Shown here in pieces: positions 9,391 through 20,248 of a stretch of 64,000 nt of DNA (its first letter is position 1; the number at the start of each line of letters is the position of its first letter). The stretch spans positions 3,596,001 through 3,660,000 of the forward strand of contig AP022133.1 of assembly GCA_014169315.1 (NCBI GenBank), in the 5' to 3' direction. The notes beneath the pieces are model-generated. The model had not been told where the DNA came from. It saw nothing but the letters and a program-made list of their open reading frames with translations, and searched no databases. Source of the DNA: Enterobacter cloacae (GTDB taxonomy: Bacteria; Pseudomonadota; Gammaproteobacteria; Enterobacterales; Enterobacteriaceae). The position numbers and the translations under genes were made by a program.

Positions 9391-10512
9391 TTATCGCTGC
9401 GGTAGATACTGCAGCGGGTTTACGGATTTCCCCTTGTAACGAATTTCAAAATGCAAGCGTGTAGAACTGGTACCGGTGCTACCCATAGTAGCGATTTTTT
9501 GCCCCGCCTTAACTTCTTGTTGTTCCCGGACCAGCATTGTGTCGTTATGGGCGTAGGCACTCAGGTAATCATCGTTATGTTTGATGATAATAAGATTACC
9601 GTAACCGCGCAGCGCGTTACCGGCATACACAACGCGCCCATCTGCGGTCGCGATGATAGCCTGTCCCTTACTTCCTGCGATATCGATCCCTTTGTTCCCA
9701 CCTTCGGTAGAAGAGAAGTTCTCGATAACCTTGCCGTCAGTTGGCCAGCGCCATGCAGAGATAGGCGAACTGGTAGATGAACTGCTGGCAGTCGGTTCGA
9801 TAGAGCTAACCACAGGTGCCGTAGTCGGTGCTGTGACAGCAGTCGCAGTCCCTTTATTATTCGGCAACATTTTGTTAGCACTCTGATCACCTGAATCTTC
9901 AGAATACGTAATTACAGGTTGCGAAGCAACCACCGTGGTGGTTTTTTGTGCAGGTTTAACGCTGTTATTTTGCGCCGTGACATCTGCCGCTGAAACGGTA
10001 TTGCCCGGCGTGAGCGGTGTGCCCGTGGCGTTGCCGACCTGGAGCGTCTGACCGACTTCCAGTCCATACGGAGCCTGGACATTATTACGCTGAGCCAGGT
10101 CGCGGAAATCGTTCCCGGTGATCCACGCAATGTAGAACAGCGTGTCACCACGCTTCACGGTGTACGTACTGCCGCCGGTATAGCTCCCTTTTGGAATGTT
10201 CCCATACTGACGGTTATAAACTATGCGCCCATTTTGGGTCTGCACAGGCTGTTGCACTGGCTGAATCTGTGTTGGCTGCGATACCGGTTGCTTAACCGGT
10301 TGAATCTGCTGCGTCTGCTGTGTCGTGGAACCCATTTTTGGCGGAGGGGTGATCAACATTCCGCTGGACGTGTTACCCGATCCGCTGTTTCCGCCTACGG
10401 AACTCACAGACGCAGGTGCGTTACCAGAATTTGAACAACCTGCCAGCCATAGCGAAACCAGTGATAATGCCGCAACACGGCTGATGGTGAATTTAGGGCT
10501 TCCCGCGCTCAT
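9391..10512 (-). CDS. nlpD: Murein hydrolase activator NlpD (outer-membrane lipoprotein)
   Basis: This 373-residue lipoprotein has lipobox LAGC with Cys26 as lipidation site. A Pro/Gln/Ser-rich linker follows, then a LysM domain ([18 protein letters not shown], about residues 115-160) and a C-terminal LytM/M23 domain from about residue 255 ([28 protein letters not shown]). In E. coli NlpD the LytM site is degenerate and the protein activates amidase AmiC, whose gene is also in this window, during septal peptidoglycan splitting. The gene is 59 bases upstream of rpoS and carries the main rpoS promoter. Confidence 0.97.
   Translation of the reverse strand: MSAGSPKFTISRVAALSLVSLWLAGCSNSGNAPASVSSVGGNSGSGNTSSGMLITPPPKMGSTTQQTQQIQPVKQPVSQPTQIQPVQQPVQTQNGRIVYNRQYGNIPKGSYTGGSTYTVKRGDTLFYIAWITGNDFRDLAQRNNVQAPYGLEVGQTLQVGNATGTPLTPGNTVSAADVTAQNNSVKPAQKTTTVVASQPVITYSEDSGDQSANKMLPNNKGTATAVTAPTTAPVVSSIEPTASSSSTSSPISAWRWPTDGKVIENFSSTEGGNKGIDIAGSKGQAIIATADGRVVYAGNALRGYGNLIIIKHNDDYLSAYAHNDTMLVREQQEVKAGQKIATMGSTGTSSTRLHFEIRYKGKSVNPLQYLPQR
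9901..9929 (-). promoter_or_regulatory. Major rpoS promoter inside nlpD
   Basis: On the minus strand TTGCTT (9929-9924), 17 spacer bases and TATTCT (9906-9901) form a sigma-70-type promoter. Initiation near 9894 would give a leader of about 563 bases, against the 567 known for E. coli rpoS. I rely on that distance match as much as on the hexamers. Confidence 0.7.
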
Positions 10513-10628
10513 TTATCCCCCAGGAATGTGTTAACTACCAGTGACTTAAAAATAACCGTGATGGCTCGAACCTTTCGCGCCACACCATACGCTGAATTTG
10601 CCTTAATAACCCTGGATAATTCCGAGTC

Positions 10629-11990
<1,362 letters not shown>

Positions 11991-12010
<20 letters not shown>

Positions 12011-13040
12011 AATCACCCGACGTGTTGATAAGTTCCCTGACAACACTGGTGGCAAAGCTACCTGCCGGCAGCCAGAAGCGTAACTCAACGGTCACGTCAT
12101 CCCACCAGTTCCAACTCAACTGTTGCGGGTAGAGCAGCATCGCACGGCGTGCCGCTTCGACTTTTTCCCGCACCAGCAATGATTGTAATTCTTGTGCATC
12201 TGCCACGGCTGACTGCTCAGCGGCCAGCGCAGCGCCCTGAGGGCCCCACTCGCCCGTACCGGGCAGCGCTGCGGTAATCATCAGCGCTTTGGCGTCCACG
12301 CGAGCCTGTACGTCAGCCATCTCTTCAGCCGTCGCCACAAACCAGCTTCCGCGTCCCGCTAATTGTAGCGCATCGCCGACAACAACTTGATTCGCGTCTG
12401 GTTTTTTCAGTCGTTCGCTCACAATCTGATTAAACAACGCACTGCGGGCCGCCGACAACCAAAAACTGCGTTTATTCCTGTCACGAACCGGTGCATCGCT
12501 TTGCGCCCAGCGCAGTGCGCCCTGCAGGTTACTGCCGCCGATCCCAAAGCGCTGTGCGCCAAAGTAGTTCGGCACGCCCTGCTCGCTGATGGCGTTCAGG
12601 CGTTTTTCGACGTCATCACGATTAGTGACTTCGCGCAGCACCAGTGTAAAGTCGTTACCTTTCAACGCCCCCAGACGCAGTTTGCGCTTATGGCGGGCAT
12701 ACTCCAGCACCTTACAGCCTTCGAGCTCAAATTGGCTTAAATCAGGCATCGCATTGCCCGGCACACGCGCGCAAAGCCACTGTTCAGTGACCGCGTGTTT
12801 GTCTTTCTGCCCGGCGAAACTCACTTCGCGGGCGTGAATTTTCAGGAATTTCGCCAGCGCGTCGGCTACAAACCGGGTGTTGCAGCCGTTTTTCAGAATG
12901 CGTACCAGAATGTGCTCGCCTTCGCCGTCCGGCTCAAAACCTAAATCTTCCACTACGACGAAATCTTCAGGACTGGCTTTCAGCAGGCCGTTCCCCTGCG
13001 GTTTACCATGCAGGTACGTCAGGTCATCGAAATCGGTCAT
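11991..13040 (-). CDS. truD: tRNA pseudouridine(13) synthase TruD
   Basis: This 349-residue enzyme isomerises U13 to pseudouridine in tRNA-Glu. The catalytic Asp lies in [13 protein letters not shown] (Asp80), the TruD signature, and the [16 protein letters not shown] and QRFGIGGSN segments are family-typical. Length equals E. coli TruD. The start overlaps the ispF stop by four bases (ATGA), and the end overlaps surE. Confidence 0.97.
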
Positions 13041-13516
13041 TTGGCCGCCTTCAGCAGCAGCGCCACGGCTTCACAGGCAATGCCTTCGCCACGGCCAGTA
13101 AACCCAAGTTTCTCAGTGGTGGTCGCTTTGACGTTGACGTCATCCATGTGGCAACCCAGATCTTCGGCAATAAACACGCGCATCTGTGGAATATGGGGCA
13201 GCATTTTGGGAGCCTGGGCGATGATCGTCACGTCAACGTTGCCCAGGGTGTAACCTTTAGCCTGAATACGATGCCAGGCTTCGCGCAGCAGCGCACGGCT
13301 GTCAGCCCCTTTAAACGCCGGGTCGGTGTCCGGGAACAGCTTGCCGATATCACCCAGCGCGGCAGCTCCGAGCAGCGCGTCGGTTAAGGCATGCAGCGCC
13401 ACGTCGCCATCAGAATGCGCCAGCAGACCTTTTTCATAAGGAATGCGTACGCCGCCAATGATAATTGGGCCTTCTCCGCCAAAGGCGTGTACATCAAAAC
13501 CGTGTCCAATTCGCAT
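13037..13516 (-). CDS. ispF: 2-C-methyl-D-erythritol 2,4-cyclodiphosphate synthase
   Basis: This 159-residue enzyme carries out the cyclisation step of the MEP isoprenoid pathway. Metal ligands Asp8 and His10 are seen in [11 protein letters not shown], and the downstream [33 protein letters not shown] region is the family core. The start overlaps the ispD stop (TAATG). IspD and IspF catalyse near-consecutive steps and are adjacent as in E. coli. Confidence 0.97.
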   Translation of the reverse strand: MRIGHGFDVHAFGGEGPIIIGGVRIPYEKGLLAHSDGDVALHALTDALLGAAALGDIGKLFPDTDPAFKGADSRALLREAWHRIQAKGYTLGNVDVTIIAQAPKMLPHIPQMRVFIAEDLGCHMDDVNVKATTTEKLGFTGRGEGIACEAVALLLKAAK

Positions 13517-14226
13517 TATGCCTTCTCCTGATGGGTCGAACGGGTAAGATAGAATTCCGCAAGCTGTAAATCTTCCGGGCGCGTCACTTTTATATTATCA
13601 GCGCGCCCTTCAACAAGCTCAGGATGAAAACCGCAATACTCCAGCGCCGAGGCTTCGTCCGTAATGGTCGCACCTTCTTTAAGCGCACGCGTTAAGCAGT
13701 TGTGGAGTAACTCGCGGGGGAAAAATTGTGGCGTCAGCGCGTGCCATAAATCGACGCGCTCAACGGTATGAGCAATGGCCAGTTTGCCCGGTTCGGCACG
13801 CTTCATGGTGTCGCGCACGGGTGCAGCCAGAATGCCGCCCACCTTGCTGGTTTCGCTAATTGCCAACAGGCGCGCCAGGTCATCCTGGTGCAGGCACGGA
13901 CGTGCGGCATCGTGCACCAGAACCCACTGCGCATCTTTGGCAGCCTGAGTGCCCGCCAGCACGGAGTCGGCGCGCTCGGCACCACCATCAACAACCGTTA
14001 TCTGAGGATGATTTGCCAGCGGCAGTTGCGCGAAACGGGCATCACCCGGGCTGATGGCGATGACCACGCGCGTCACCCGTGGATGCGCCAGCAGCGCCGC
14101 CACGGAGTGCTCAAGGATCGTTTTATCACCAATAGAAAGGTATTGCTTGGGACATTCTGTCTGCATGCGCCGGCCAAAACCCGCAGCCGGCACCACGGCG
14201 CATACGTCCGAAAAAGTTACTGCCAT
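13516..14226 (-). CDS. ispD: 2-C-methyl-D-erythritol 4-phosphate cytidylyltransferase
   Basis: This 236-residue enzyme transfers CMP to MEP, the third MEP-pathway step. The nucleotide-binding loop is [10 protein letters not shown] near residue 12, with [10 protein letters not shown] about residue 100. I chose the start of MAVTFSDV, matching the E. coli length, over an ATG 63 bases upstream that would overlap ftsB. It lies 19 bases after ftsB, in the same operon. Confidence 0.96.
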   Translation of the reverse strand: MAVTFSDVCAVVPAAGFGRRMQTECPKQYLSIGDKTILEHSVAALLAHPRVTRVVIAISPGDARFAQLPLANHPQITVVDGGAERADSVLAGTQAAKDAQWVLVHDAARPCLHQDDLARLLAISETSKVGGILAAPVRDTMKRAEPGKLAIAHTVERVDLWHALTPQFFPRELLHNCLTRALKEGATITDEASALEYCGFHPELVEGRADNIKVTRPEDLQLAEFYLTRSTHQEKA

Positions 14227-14245
14227 GTCGTAATCCTGGGCCTGA

Positions 14246-14557
14246 TTATCGATTATTCTGTGCTGAGCCCTGATTGCGTTTAGACGCATCCGGAACCAGA
14301 CGATAAAAGGTTTCGCCCGGCTTAGTCATACTGAGTTCATTACGTGCGCGTTCCTCAATCGCCTCTTGCCCGCCATTGAGGTCATCAATTTCAGCAAAGA
14401 GTTGATCGTTTCGCGCCTTAAGTTTGGCGTTTGTTGCCTGCTGAGCCGCGACGTCATCGCTCACCCGGCTATAGTCGTGCAGCCCGTTCTTACCGAACCA
14501 CAGCGAATATTGCAGCCAGACCAGCAAAGCCAGCAACAGCAGCGTTAGTTTACCCAT
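14246..14557 (-). CDS. ftsB: Cell division protein FtsB
   Basis: This 103-residue bitopic inner-membrane protein has E. coli FtsB length. One transmembrane helix occupies about residues 4-20 ([17 protein letters not shown]), followed by a periplasmic coiled coil (about 30-70) that pairs with FtsL in the FtsQLB complex that activates septal peptidoglycan synthesis. The C-terminal tail ([13 protein letters not shown]) is the FtsQ-binding segment in E. coli. The 166 bases upstream contain no gene I can support. Confidence 0.97.
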   Translation of the reverse strand: MGKLTLLLLALLVWLQYSLWFGKNGLHDYSRVSDDVAAQQATNAKLKARNDQLFAEIDDLNGGQEAIEERARNELSMTKPGETFYRLVPDASKRNQGSAQNNR

Positions 14558-14723
14558 CCTGCCCCCTGAAAAACGGCATCATCATCCCAAAACGCCCCCA
14601 GGACTCTACGCCGGGGTAACAGAGATGCCGCAACATCGCGGGCAAATGTACCACATTTTTTCCGCAGAATCGCCCTGCACAATATTGTCACACAGTTGGT
14701 TACGGTTTGAATTATGGCTGAAC

Positions 14724-15050
14724 TTAGCCCATGAGCCACAAAAATAACAGCCCAAACATCAGAACCACCGTCACAATCGTGACCACGGTACTGTACAGGA
14801 GTTTGCCATTGAGTAGCGAATGCAGCGCAATGCCAACGACAACCGCCACGGGCATCAGCGCCAGGAAAAAAGGCCAGGTGTAGAGGAAGAAAAACAGCGT
14901 GTTACCGCCGTAGATCAGAAAAGGGATACCCAGCGCCAGTAACCACGAGGCGAAGCCGACGATGGCCCCAGGAAATGACCAGGTCGTCTCGTCGTCGGTC
15001 GATAACGGCTCCGACCCGGTGGTGATAATGTAGTTTTCGCTGTTGCGCAT
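14724..15050 (-). CDS. ygbE: Inner-membrane protein YgbE (DUF3561)
   Basis: This 108-residue protein has three hydrophobic helices (around residues 30-50, 52-75 and 83-105) and matches E. coli YgbE (107 residues) over its length. Function is unknown. I chose the MRNSENY start, matching the homologue, over an ATG 18 bases upstream. It follows cysC by 58 bases on the same strand, its E. coli position, but nothing suggests a role in sulfate metabolism. Confidence 0.9.
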   Translation of the reverse strand: MRNSENYIITTGSEPLSTDDETTWSFPGAIVGFASWLLALGIPFLIYGGNTLFFFLYTWPFFLALMPVAVVVGIALHSLLNGKLLYSTVVTIVTVVLMFGLLFLWLMG

Positions 15051-15108
15051 AGCTAATCCTGTGACCATGACTCACCGCTCGGGAAAACTGCCCCCGAACG
15101 ATACCGCC

Positions 15109-15714
15109 TCAGGATCTGATAATATCGTCCCGTTTGAGCAGATCTAATAATTGGCTTACTAAATTTGTTACCAATTGTTGACCTTCCAGGTGAATTTCAG
15201 GCGATTCAGGCGCTTCATATACCGCATCAATACCGGTGAAGTTCCGCAGCTCGCCCGCGCGGGCTTTCTTATAAAGCCCTTTGGGATCGCGCGCTTCGCA
15301 AACCGCCAGCGGGGTATCAACAAACACCTCGATAAAGCGATCCTGACCTACGCGCTCGCGCACCATCTGGCGCTCGGCGCGATGAGGTGAGATAAACGCG
15401 GTCAGCACTACCAGCCCGGCATCCGCCATCAGGCTGGCAACCTCCCCCACCCGACGGATATTTTCTTTGCGGTCTTCGTCGCTAAACCCTAAATCACTGC
15501 ACAGGCCGTGGCGCACGTTGTCACCATCCAGCAGGTAAGTACTCACCCCTTGCTGGTGTAACGCCTCTTCCAGCGCGCCCGCTACCGTGGATTTACCGGA
15601 ACCAGACAGCCCGGTAAACCACAGCACAACCCCACGGTGACCGTGGAGTTGCTCGCGCGCTGCGACGGTAACCGGATGAGGATGCCAGACGACGTTCTCA
15701 TCATGATCGGCCAT
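15109..15714 (-). CDS. cysC: Adenylyl-sulfate kinase
   Basis: This 201-residue kinase phosphorylates APS to PAPS, the second activation step of sulfate assimilation. The P-loop is GLSGSGKST (about residue 35) and the APS-binding region includes [16 protein letters not shown]. The start overlaps the cysN stop by one base (TAATG), so the last gene of cysDNC is translationally coupled. Length equals E. coli CysC. Confidence 0.98.
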   Translation of the reverse strand: MADHDENVVWHPHPVTVAAREQLHGHRGVVLWFTGLSGSGKSTVAGALEEALHQQGVSTYLLDGDNVRHGLCSDLGFSDEDRKENIRRVGEVASLMADAGLVVLTAFISPHRAERQMVRERVGQDRFIEVFVDTPLAVCEARDPKGLYKKARAGELRNFTGIDAVYEAPESPEIHLEGQQLVTNLVSQLLDLLKRDDIIRS

Positions 15715-17138
15715 TATTTGCCTCCCAGCAGATCGCGTGCGCCCCAGTGCGGGAAGTGCTTACGCACCAGCGCGTTCAGCTCCAGCTCAAAGGCGCTGAA
15801 TTCGGATGGCACGGCGGCCTGGCCGTTGGGCTCGCGCACCATACCGGCCCCGACGGTGACGTTAGAAATCCTGTCGATAAAGATCAGCCCACCGGTGACC
15901 GGGTTATGCTGGTATTTATCCAGCACCAGCGGTTCATCAAAGGTCAGATCCACCAGCCCAATCCCGTTCAGCGGCAGTCCGGTGACTTCGCGCTGGGTCA
16001 GATTGTTGATGTCCACCTGGAACTGAATGCCGTCCACGCGGGCACGGGTTTTCTTACCCGCAATTTTAATGTCGTAGCTTTGGCCAGCGGCCAGCGGCTG
16101 TTCAGCCATCCACACCACATCAACGGCAGCGCCCTGCACCGCCGCCAGCGTTTCGTGAGCATCTACCAGCAGGTCACCCCGGCTGATATCAATCTCATCT
16201 TTCAGCACCAGCGTCACCGCTTCACCTGCACCGGCTTCCGACAGATCGCCATCAAAGGTCACGATGCGGGCAATGGCCGATTCCACACCCGATGGCAGCA
16301 CTTTCACACGCTGGCCAACCTTCACGCTACCGGAAGCAAGCGTGCCGGAGAAGCCGCGGAAATCAAGGTTCGGACGGTTAACATACTGCACCGGGAAGCG
16401 CATCGGCTGAGTGTCAACCACGCGCTGAATCTCTACGGTTTCCAGCACTTCCAGCAGCGTCGGGCCACTGTACCACGGCATGTTTTCGCTCTGGGACGCG
16501 ACATTATCGCCTTCCAGTGCAGAGAGCGGCACAAAGCGAATATCCAGATTACCCGGCAGTTGTTCGGCAAAGGTCAGGTAGCTCTGACGGATCTCCCCGA
16601 ACTTCTCTTCGCTGAAGTTCACCAGATCCATTTTGTTCACCGCCACCACCAGGTGTTTGATCCCCAACAGCGTGGAGATAAAGCTATGGCGGCGGGTTTG
16701 ATCCAGCACGCCTTTACGGGCGTCGATCAGCAGGATCGCCAGCTCACAGGTGGACGCACCGGTCGCCATGTTACGGGTGTACTGCTCATGCCCCGGGGTG
16801 TCGGCAATAATAAATTTGCGCTTCTCTGTGGAGAAATAGCGGTAGGCCACATCAATGGTGATGCCCTGCTCGCGTTCCGCCTGCAGACCATCAACCAGCA
16901 GCGCCAGGTCGAGTTTTTCACCCTGGGTGCCGTGACGCTTGCTGTCATTGTGCAGGGACGAGAGCTGATCTTCATAAATCTGGCGCGTGTCGTGCAGCAG
17001 ACGGCCAATCAGGGTACTTTTCCCGTCATCGACGCTGCCACAGGTCAGAAAACGCAGCAGGCTTTTGTGCTGCTGTGCGTGCAGGTAAGCTTCTACGCCG
17101 CCTTCATCAGCAATTTGTTGGGCAATTGTGGTGTTCAT
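15714..17138 (-). CDS. cysN: Sulfate adenylyltransferase, GTPase subunit
   Basis: This 474-residue EF-Tu-like GTPase couples GTP hydrolysis to APS synthesis by CysD. G motifs are GSVDDGKST (P-loop, about residue 34), DTPGHEQY (G3) and NKMD (G4), followed by two beta-barrel domains. The C-terminus ends near [13 protein letters not shown]. It begins 9 bases after cysD. The opposite strand is open for hundreds of codons here, which I treat as a codon-usage shadow. Confidence 0.98.
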   Translation of the reverse strand: MNTTIAQQIADEGGVEAYLHAQQHKSLLRFLTCGSVDDGKSTLIGRLLHDTRQIYEDQLSSLHNDSKRHGTQGEKLDLALLVDGLQAEREQGITIDVAYRYFSTEKRKFIIADTPGHEQYTRNMATGASTCELAILLIDARKGVLDQTRRHSFISTLLGIKHLVVAVNKMDLVNFSEEKFGEIRQSYLTFAEQLPGNLDIRFVPLSALEGDNVASQSENMPWYSGPTLLEVLETVEIQRVVDTQPMRFPVQYVNRPNLDFRGFSGTLASGSVKVGQRVKVLPSGVESAIARIVTFDGDLSEAGAGEAVTLVLKDEIDISRGDLLVDAHETLAAVQGAAVDVVWMAEQPLAAGQSYDIKIAGKKTRARVDGIQFQVDINNLTQREVTGLPLNGIGLVDLTFDEPLVLDKYQHNPVTGGLIFIDRISNVTVGAGMVREPNGQAAVPSEFSAFELELNALVRKHFPHWGARDLLGGK

Positions 17139-17147
17139 GGCGGCTCC

Positions 17148-18056
17148 TTAGAAATAACCCTGACGTTTCTTCAGCTCCATCGAGCCAGCCTGGTCGCGGT
17201 CAATCACGCGGCCCTGTCGCTCACTGGTGGTCGACACCAGCATCTCCTCGATGATCTCCGGCAGCGTCTGCGCGTGAGATTCCACCGCGCCGGTCAGCGG
17301 CCAGCAGCCGAGAGTACGGAAACGCACCATCTGTTTTTTGATCACTTCACCCGGCTGCAGGTCAATGCGATCGTCGTCGATCATCATCAGCATGCCATCG
17401 CGTTCCAGAACCGGACGTTCTGCCGCCAGATACAGTGGAACGATTTCAATATTTTCCAGATAGATATACTGCCAGATATCCAGCTCGGTCCAGTTAGAAA
17501 GCGGGAAGACGCGAATGCTTTCGCCTTTGTTAATCTGGCCGTTGTAGTTGTGCCACAGCTCCGGACGCTGATTTTTCGGGTCCCAGCGGTGGAAACGGTC
17601 GCGGAAGGAGTAAATACGCTCTTTGGCACGGGATTTCTCTTCATCACGGCGTGCACCGCCAAAGGCGGCATCAAAACCGTATTTATTCAGCGCCTGCTTC
17701 AAGCCTTCGGTTTTCATGATATCGGTATGTTTGGCGCTGCCGTGTACAAACGGGTTAATGCCCATCGCCACCCCTTCCGGGTTTTTATGCACCAGCAGCT
17801 CACAGCCGTAGGCTTTCGCAGTACGGTCGCGGAATTCATACATCTCGCGGAATTTCCAGCCGGTATCAACGTGCAGCAGCGGGAACGGCAGCGTGCCCGG
17901 ATAAAACGCTTTACGCGCCAGGTGCAGCATCACGCTGGAATCTTTGCCGATGGAGTACATCATCACCGGGTTAGAGAACTCAGCTGCCACTTCGCGGATA
18001 ATATGGATACTTTCCGCTTCGAGTTGCCGCAGGTGAGTAAGTCGTTTTTGGTCCAT
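17148..18056 (-). CDS. cysD: Sulfate adenylyltransferase subunit 2
   Basis: This 302-residue subunit makes APS from ATP and sulfate in complex with CysN. The PP-loop is [14 protein letters not shown] (about residue 35), and [16 protein letters not shown] forms the ATP-binding and activation segment. It is the first gene of cysDNC; expression is normally CysB-dependent under sulfur limitation. Length equals E. coli CysD. Confidence 0.98.
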   Translation of the reverse strand: MDQKRLTHLRQLEAESIHIIREVAAEFSNPVMMYSIGKDSSVMLHLARKAFYPGTLPFPLLHVDTGWKFREMYEFRDRTAKAYGCELLVHKNPEGVAMGINPFVHGSAKHTDIMKTEGLKQALNKYGFDAAFGGARRDEEKSRAKERIYSFRDRFHRWDPKNQRPELWHNYNGQINKGESIRVFPLSNWTELDIWQYIYLENIEIVPLYLAAERPVLERDGMLMMIDDDRIDLQPGEVIKKQMVRFRTLGCWPLTGAVESHAQTLPEIIEEMLVSTTSERQGRVIDRDQAGSMELKKRQGYF

Positions 18057-18357
18057 AACCGTTCCTTAAGCCAGAATCACCGCAGAAGAACGGAAGTTCT
18101 CTGCGTCTGTTGTATGTTGAACGTGCTGTGCAACTAACAACCGGGAATAGTGGGACTATAGGGGGCGGCTTAGATCGAATGAAATTACGAATTGGAATGA
18201 GTAGTTACTCAATGGAATAACGACACAGAAATAAAAATATCAAAAAGTGCTTAACATGCGAAATATCGGGCATTTAAGAGCATTTCAAATTGTGCATACG
18301 GGATCACAGTTTCATACTAAGCAGGTTAAAAATTTGCTCTGTTTTTAAGGACTCACT
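18057..18357. promoter_or_regulatory. Divergent cysD/iap control region
   Basis: These 301 bases hold no gene. On the cysD strand TATAGT (18160-18155) with a poor upstream TTCATT at 17-base spacing could be the cysD -10/-35, the pattern expected of a CysB-activated promoter. Upstream of it lie a small palindrome TGAGTAGTTACTCA near 18200 and two GGAAT(G/A)A repeats, candidate CysB contacts. The assignment is inference; CysB sites are too degenerate to call by eye. Confidence 0.4.
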
Positions 18358-19401
18358 ATGTTATCCGCAACGCGCCACCGTATGGCTGCCCTGGCGCTCG
18401 GCGTTTGCTTTATCCTTCCGGCTCAGGCAAAAAATCAACCGTATGGTGAAATCGCCAATATGCAGGCGCGGCACATTGCAACGGTCTTTCCTGGTCGCAT
18501 GACCGGCACGCCAGCAGAGATGCTCTCTGCAGACTATATTCGCCAGCAGTTTGCGGATATGGGTTACCAAAGTGATATCCGGTCGTTCCACAGCCGCTAC
18601 ATCTATACCTCACGCAACAAAACGAAAAACTGGCATAACGTGACCGGCAGCACCGTCATTGCTGCACACGAGGGCCACGCCGCCCAGCAGATTATTATTA
18701 TTGCGCATCTCGATACCTACGCGCCGATGAGCGATGCCGATATCGATAATAACCTCGGCGGGCTGACGCTGCAGGGAATGGATGATAACGCGGCCGGTCT
18801 GGGCGTCATGCTCGAACTGGCCGAGCGCATGAAGAATGTCCCGACAAAATACGGAATTCGCTTTGTCGCGACCAGCGGTGAAGAAGAAGGAAAACTCGGC
18901 GCTGAGAATATCCTTAAGCGCATGAGTGCAGAAGAGAAGAAAAATACGCTGCTGGTGATTAACCTCGATAACCTGATCGTGGGCGATAAACTCTATTTCA
19001 ACAGCGGACAAAGTACCCCTGGCACCGTGCGTAAACTCACGCGAGACCGGGCGCTGGCCATTGCCCGTAATCAGGGTGTGTATGCTACCAGCAATCCTGG
19101 CGGCAACCCGGCGCATCCAAAAGGAACCGCCTGTTGTTCCGACGGTGAAGTATTCGACAAAGCGGGTATTCCGGTACTGTACGTTGAGGCCACTAACTGG
19201 ACGCTGGGCAAGAAAGATGGCTATCAACAGCGTGCCAAATCGAAAGCCTTCCCGGACGGGACAAGCTGGCATGACATCAGACTGGATAATCAGCAGCACA
19301 TTGATAGCGCGCTACCGCAAAGAATTGAACACCGCAGTCGCGATGTGGTGAAAGTGATGTTGCCGCTGGTGAAAGAACTGGCGAAAGCAAATAAGGCTTA
19401 G
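18358..19401 (+). CDS. iap: Iap, alkaline phosphatase isozyme conversion aminopeptidase
   Basis: This 347-residue secreted M28-type zinc aminopeptidase has a signal peptide of about 24 residues (hydrophobic AALALGVCFILPAQA). Metal ligands are suggested by AHLDTYAP, GMDDNAAGL and SGEEEGKLGAE, the order expected for M28. In E. coli it trims the N-terminal Arg of alkaline phosphatase subunits in the periplasm. It lies between cysD and cysH as in E. coli, but only 97 bases separate it from cysH, so no CRISPR-Cas locus intervenes. Confidence 0.93.
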   Translation: MLSATRHRMAALALGVCFILPAQAKNQPYGEIANMQARHIATVFPGRMTGTPAEMLSADYIRQQFADMGYQSDIRSFHSRYIYTSRNKTKNWHNVTGSTVIAAHEGHAAQQIIIIAHLDTYAPMSDADIDNNLGGLTLQGMDDNAAGLGVMLELAERMKNVPTKYGIRFVATSGEEEGKLGAENILKRMSAEEKKNTLLVINLDNLIVGDKLYFNSGQSTPGTVRKLTRDRALAIARNQGVYATSNPGGNPAHPKGTACCSDGEVFDKAGIPVLYVEATNWTLGKKDGYQQRAKSKAFPDGTSWHDIRLDNQQHIDSALPQRIEHRSRDVVKVMLPLVKELAKANKA

Positions 19402-19411
19402 TGCTGCCTGA

Positions 19412-19504
19412 TGCCCTCACCCCGACCCTCTCCCACAGGGAGAGGGAGGATATGGGATCACCCCGCCCCTCTCCCATGTACGGTCCGGGGACATGGGATC
19501 ACCC
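19412..19504. repeat. Palindromic repeat cluster between iap and cysH
   Basis: CCCTCTCCC (19426-19434), three bases, then GGGAGAGGG (19438-19446) is a perfect hairpin within a CCCTCACCCCGACC context. A second inverted pair is TCCCATGT (19472-19479) and ACATGGGA (19491-19498). ATGGGATCACCC occurs directly repeated at 19452-19463 and 19493-19504; the second copy contains the cysH stop codon. The first part resembles intergenic repeats common in Enterobacter-like genomes, and a related one lies at 49395-49485. It can fold as a terminator for either gene but lacks a clear U-run. Confidence 0.7.
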
Positions 19505-20233
19505 TTCGTGCAACCCGCACTCGCGCTTCAGCCCAAAGAATCGCGTCTCTTCTTCCGCCATTCCCGGCTCCCATTTACGCGTGGTGTGGGTATCGCCGAC
19601 TGACAGATAGCCCTGATCCCACAGCGGATGGTACTTCAGCCCGTGTTTTTGCAGGTACTGGTAAACCGTACGGTTATCCCAGTCAATAATCGGCAGCACT
19701 TTGAACACACCGCGCTGAACAGCCAGCACCGGCAATGTCGCCCGGCTACCGGACTGCTCGCGGCGCAGGCCCGCAAACCAGGTCTGCGCGTTGAGCTCTT
19801 TCAGCGCACGGTTCATCGGCTCGACTTTGTTGATCTCATTGTATTTCTCAATGCCCTCAACACCCTGCTCCCACAGCTTGCCGTAACGCGCCTCCTGCCA
19901 GGCCGCGCTCTGCTCTCCACGGTAGACTTTCAGGTTCAGTTTGAGCGTGTCCGTCAGCTCATCAATAAACTGGTAGGTTTCCGGGAACAGGTAGCCGGTA
20001 TCGGTGAGGATCACCGGAATGTCCGGTCGAATTTGATTCACCAGATGCAGGCTGACCGCCGCCTGGATACCAAAACTCGACGAGAGAACATAGTCACCCG
20101 GCAGGTTTTCCAGCGCCCACGCCACTCGCCCTTCGGCGTCCAGTTTTTCCAGCTCTGCGTTGGTTTCCGCCAGTGCCAGAATACGTTCAACTTTTGGCAG
20201 TTCGTTAAGGGCGTTTAGATCGAGTACGGACAT
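19499..20233 (-). CDS. cysH: Phosphoadenylyl-sulfate reductase (thioredoxin-dependent)
   Basis: This 244-residue enzyme reduces PAPS to sulfite. The PAPS-binding loop is [11 protein letters not shown] (about residue 50), and the C-terminal catalytic cysteine is in KRECGLHEG, the last nine residues. E. coli-type CysH lacks the second cysteine pair of plant-type APS reductases, as here. It begins 15 bases after cysI, third gene of cysJIH. Confidence 0.98.
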   Translation of the reverse strand: MSVLDLNALNELPKVERILALAETNAELEKLDAEGRVAWALENLPGDYVLSSSFGIQAAVSLHLVNQIRPDIPVILTDTGYLFPETYQFIDELTDTLKLNLKVYRGEQSAAWQEARYGKLWEQGVEGIEKYNEINKVEPMNRALKELNAQTWFAGLRREQSGSRATLPVLAVQRGVFKVLPIIDWDNRTVYQYLQKHGLKYHPLWDQGYLSVGDTHTTRKWEPGMAEEETRFFGLKRECGLHEG

Positions 20234-20248
20234 AATTACCTCTCGTGG

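Noticed and set aside
15747..18137. A 796-codon open frame on the plus strand opposite cysN and cysD
   Set aside because: It mirrors highly conserved genes, is rich in His, Gln and Arg without any domain pattern, and has no ribosome site; it is a codon-bias shadow.
19402..19498. Remnant CRISPR array in the iap-cysH gap
   Set aside because: The repeats are two different palindromes and one 12-bp direct repeat; there is no 28-29 base unit and no cas gene.
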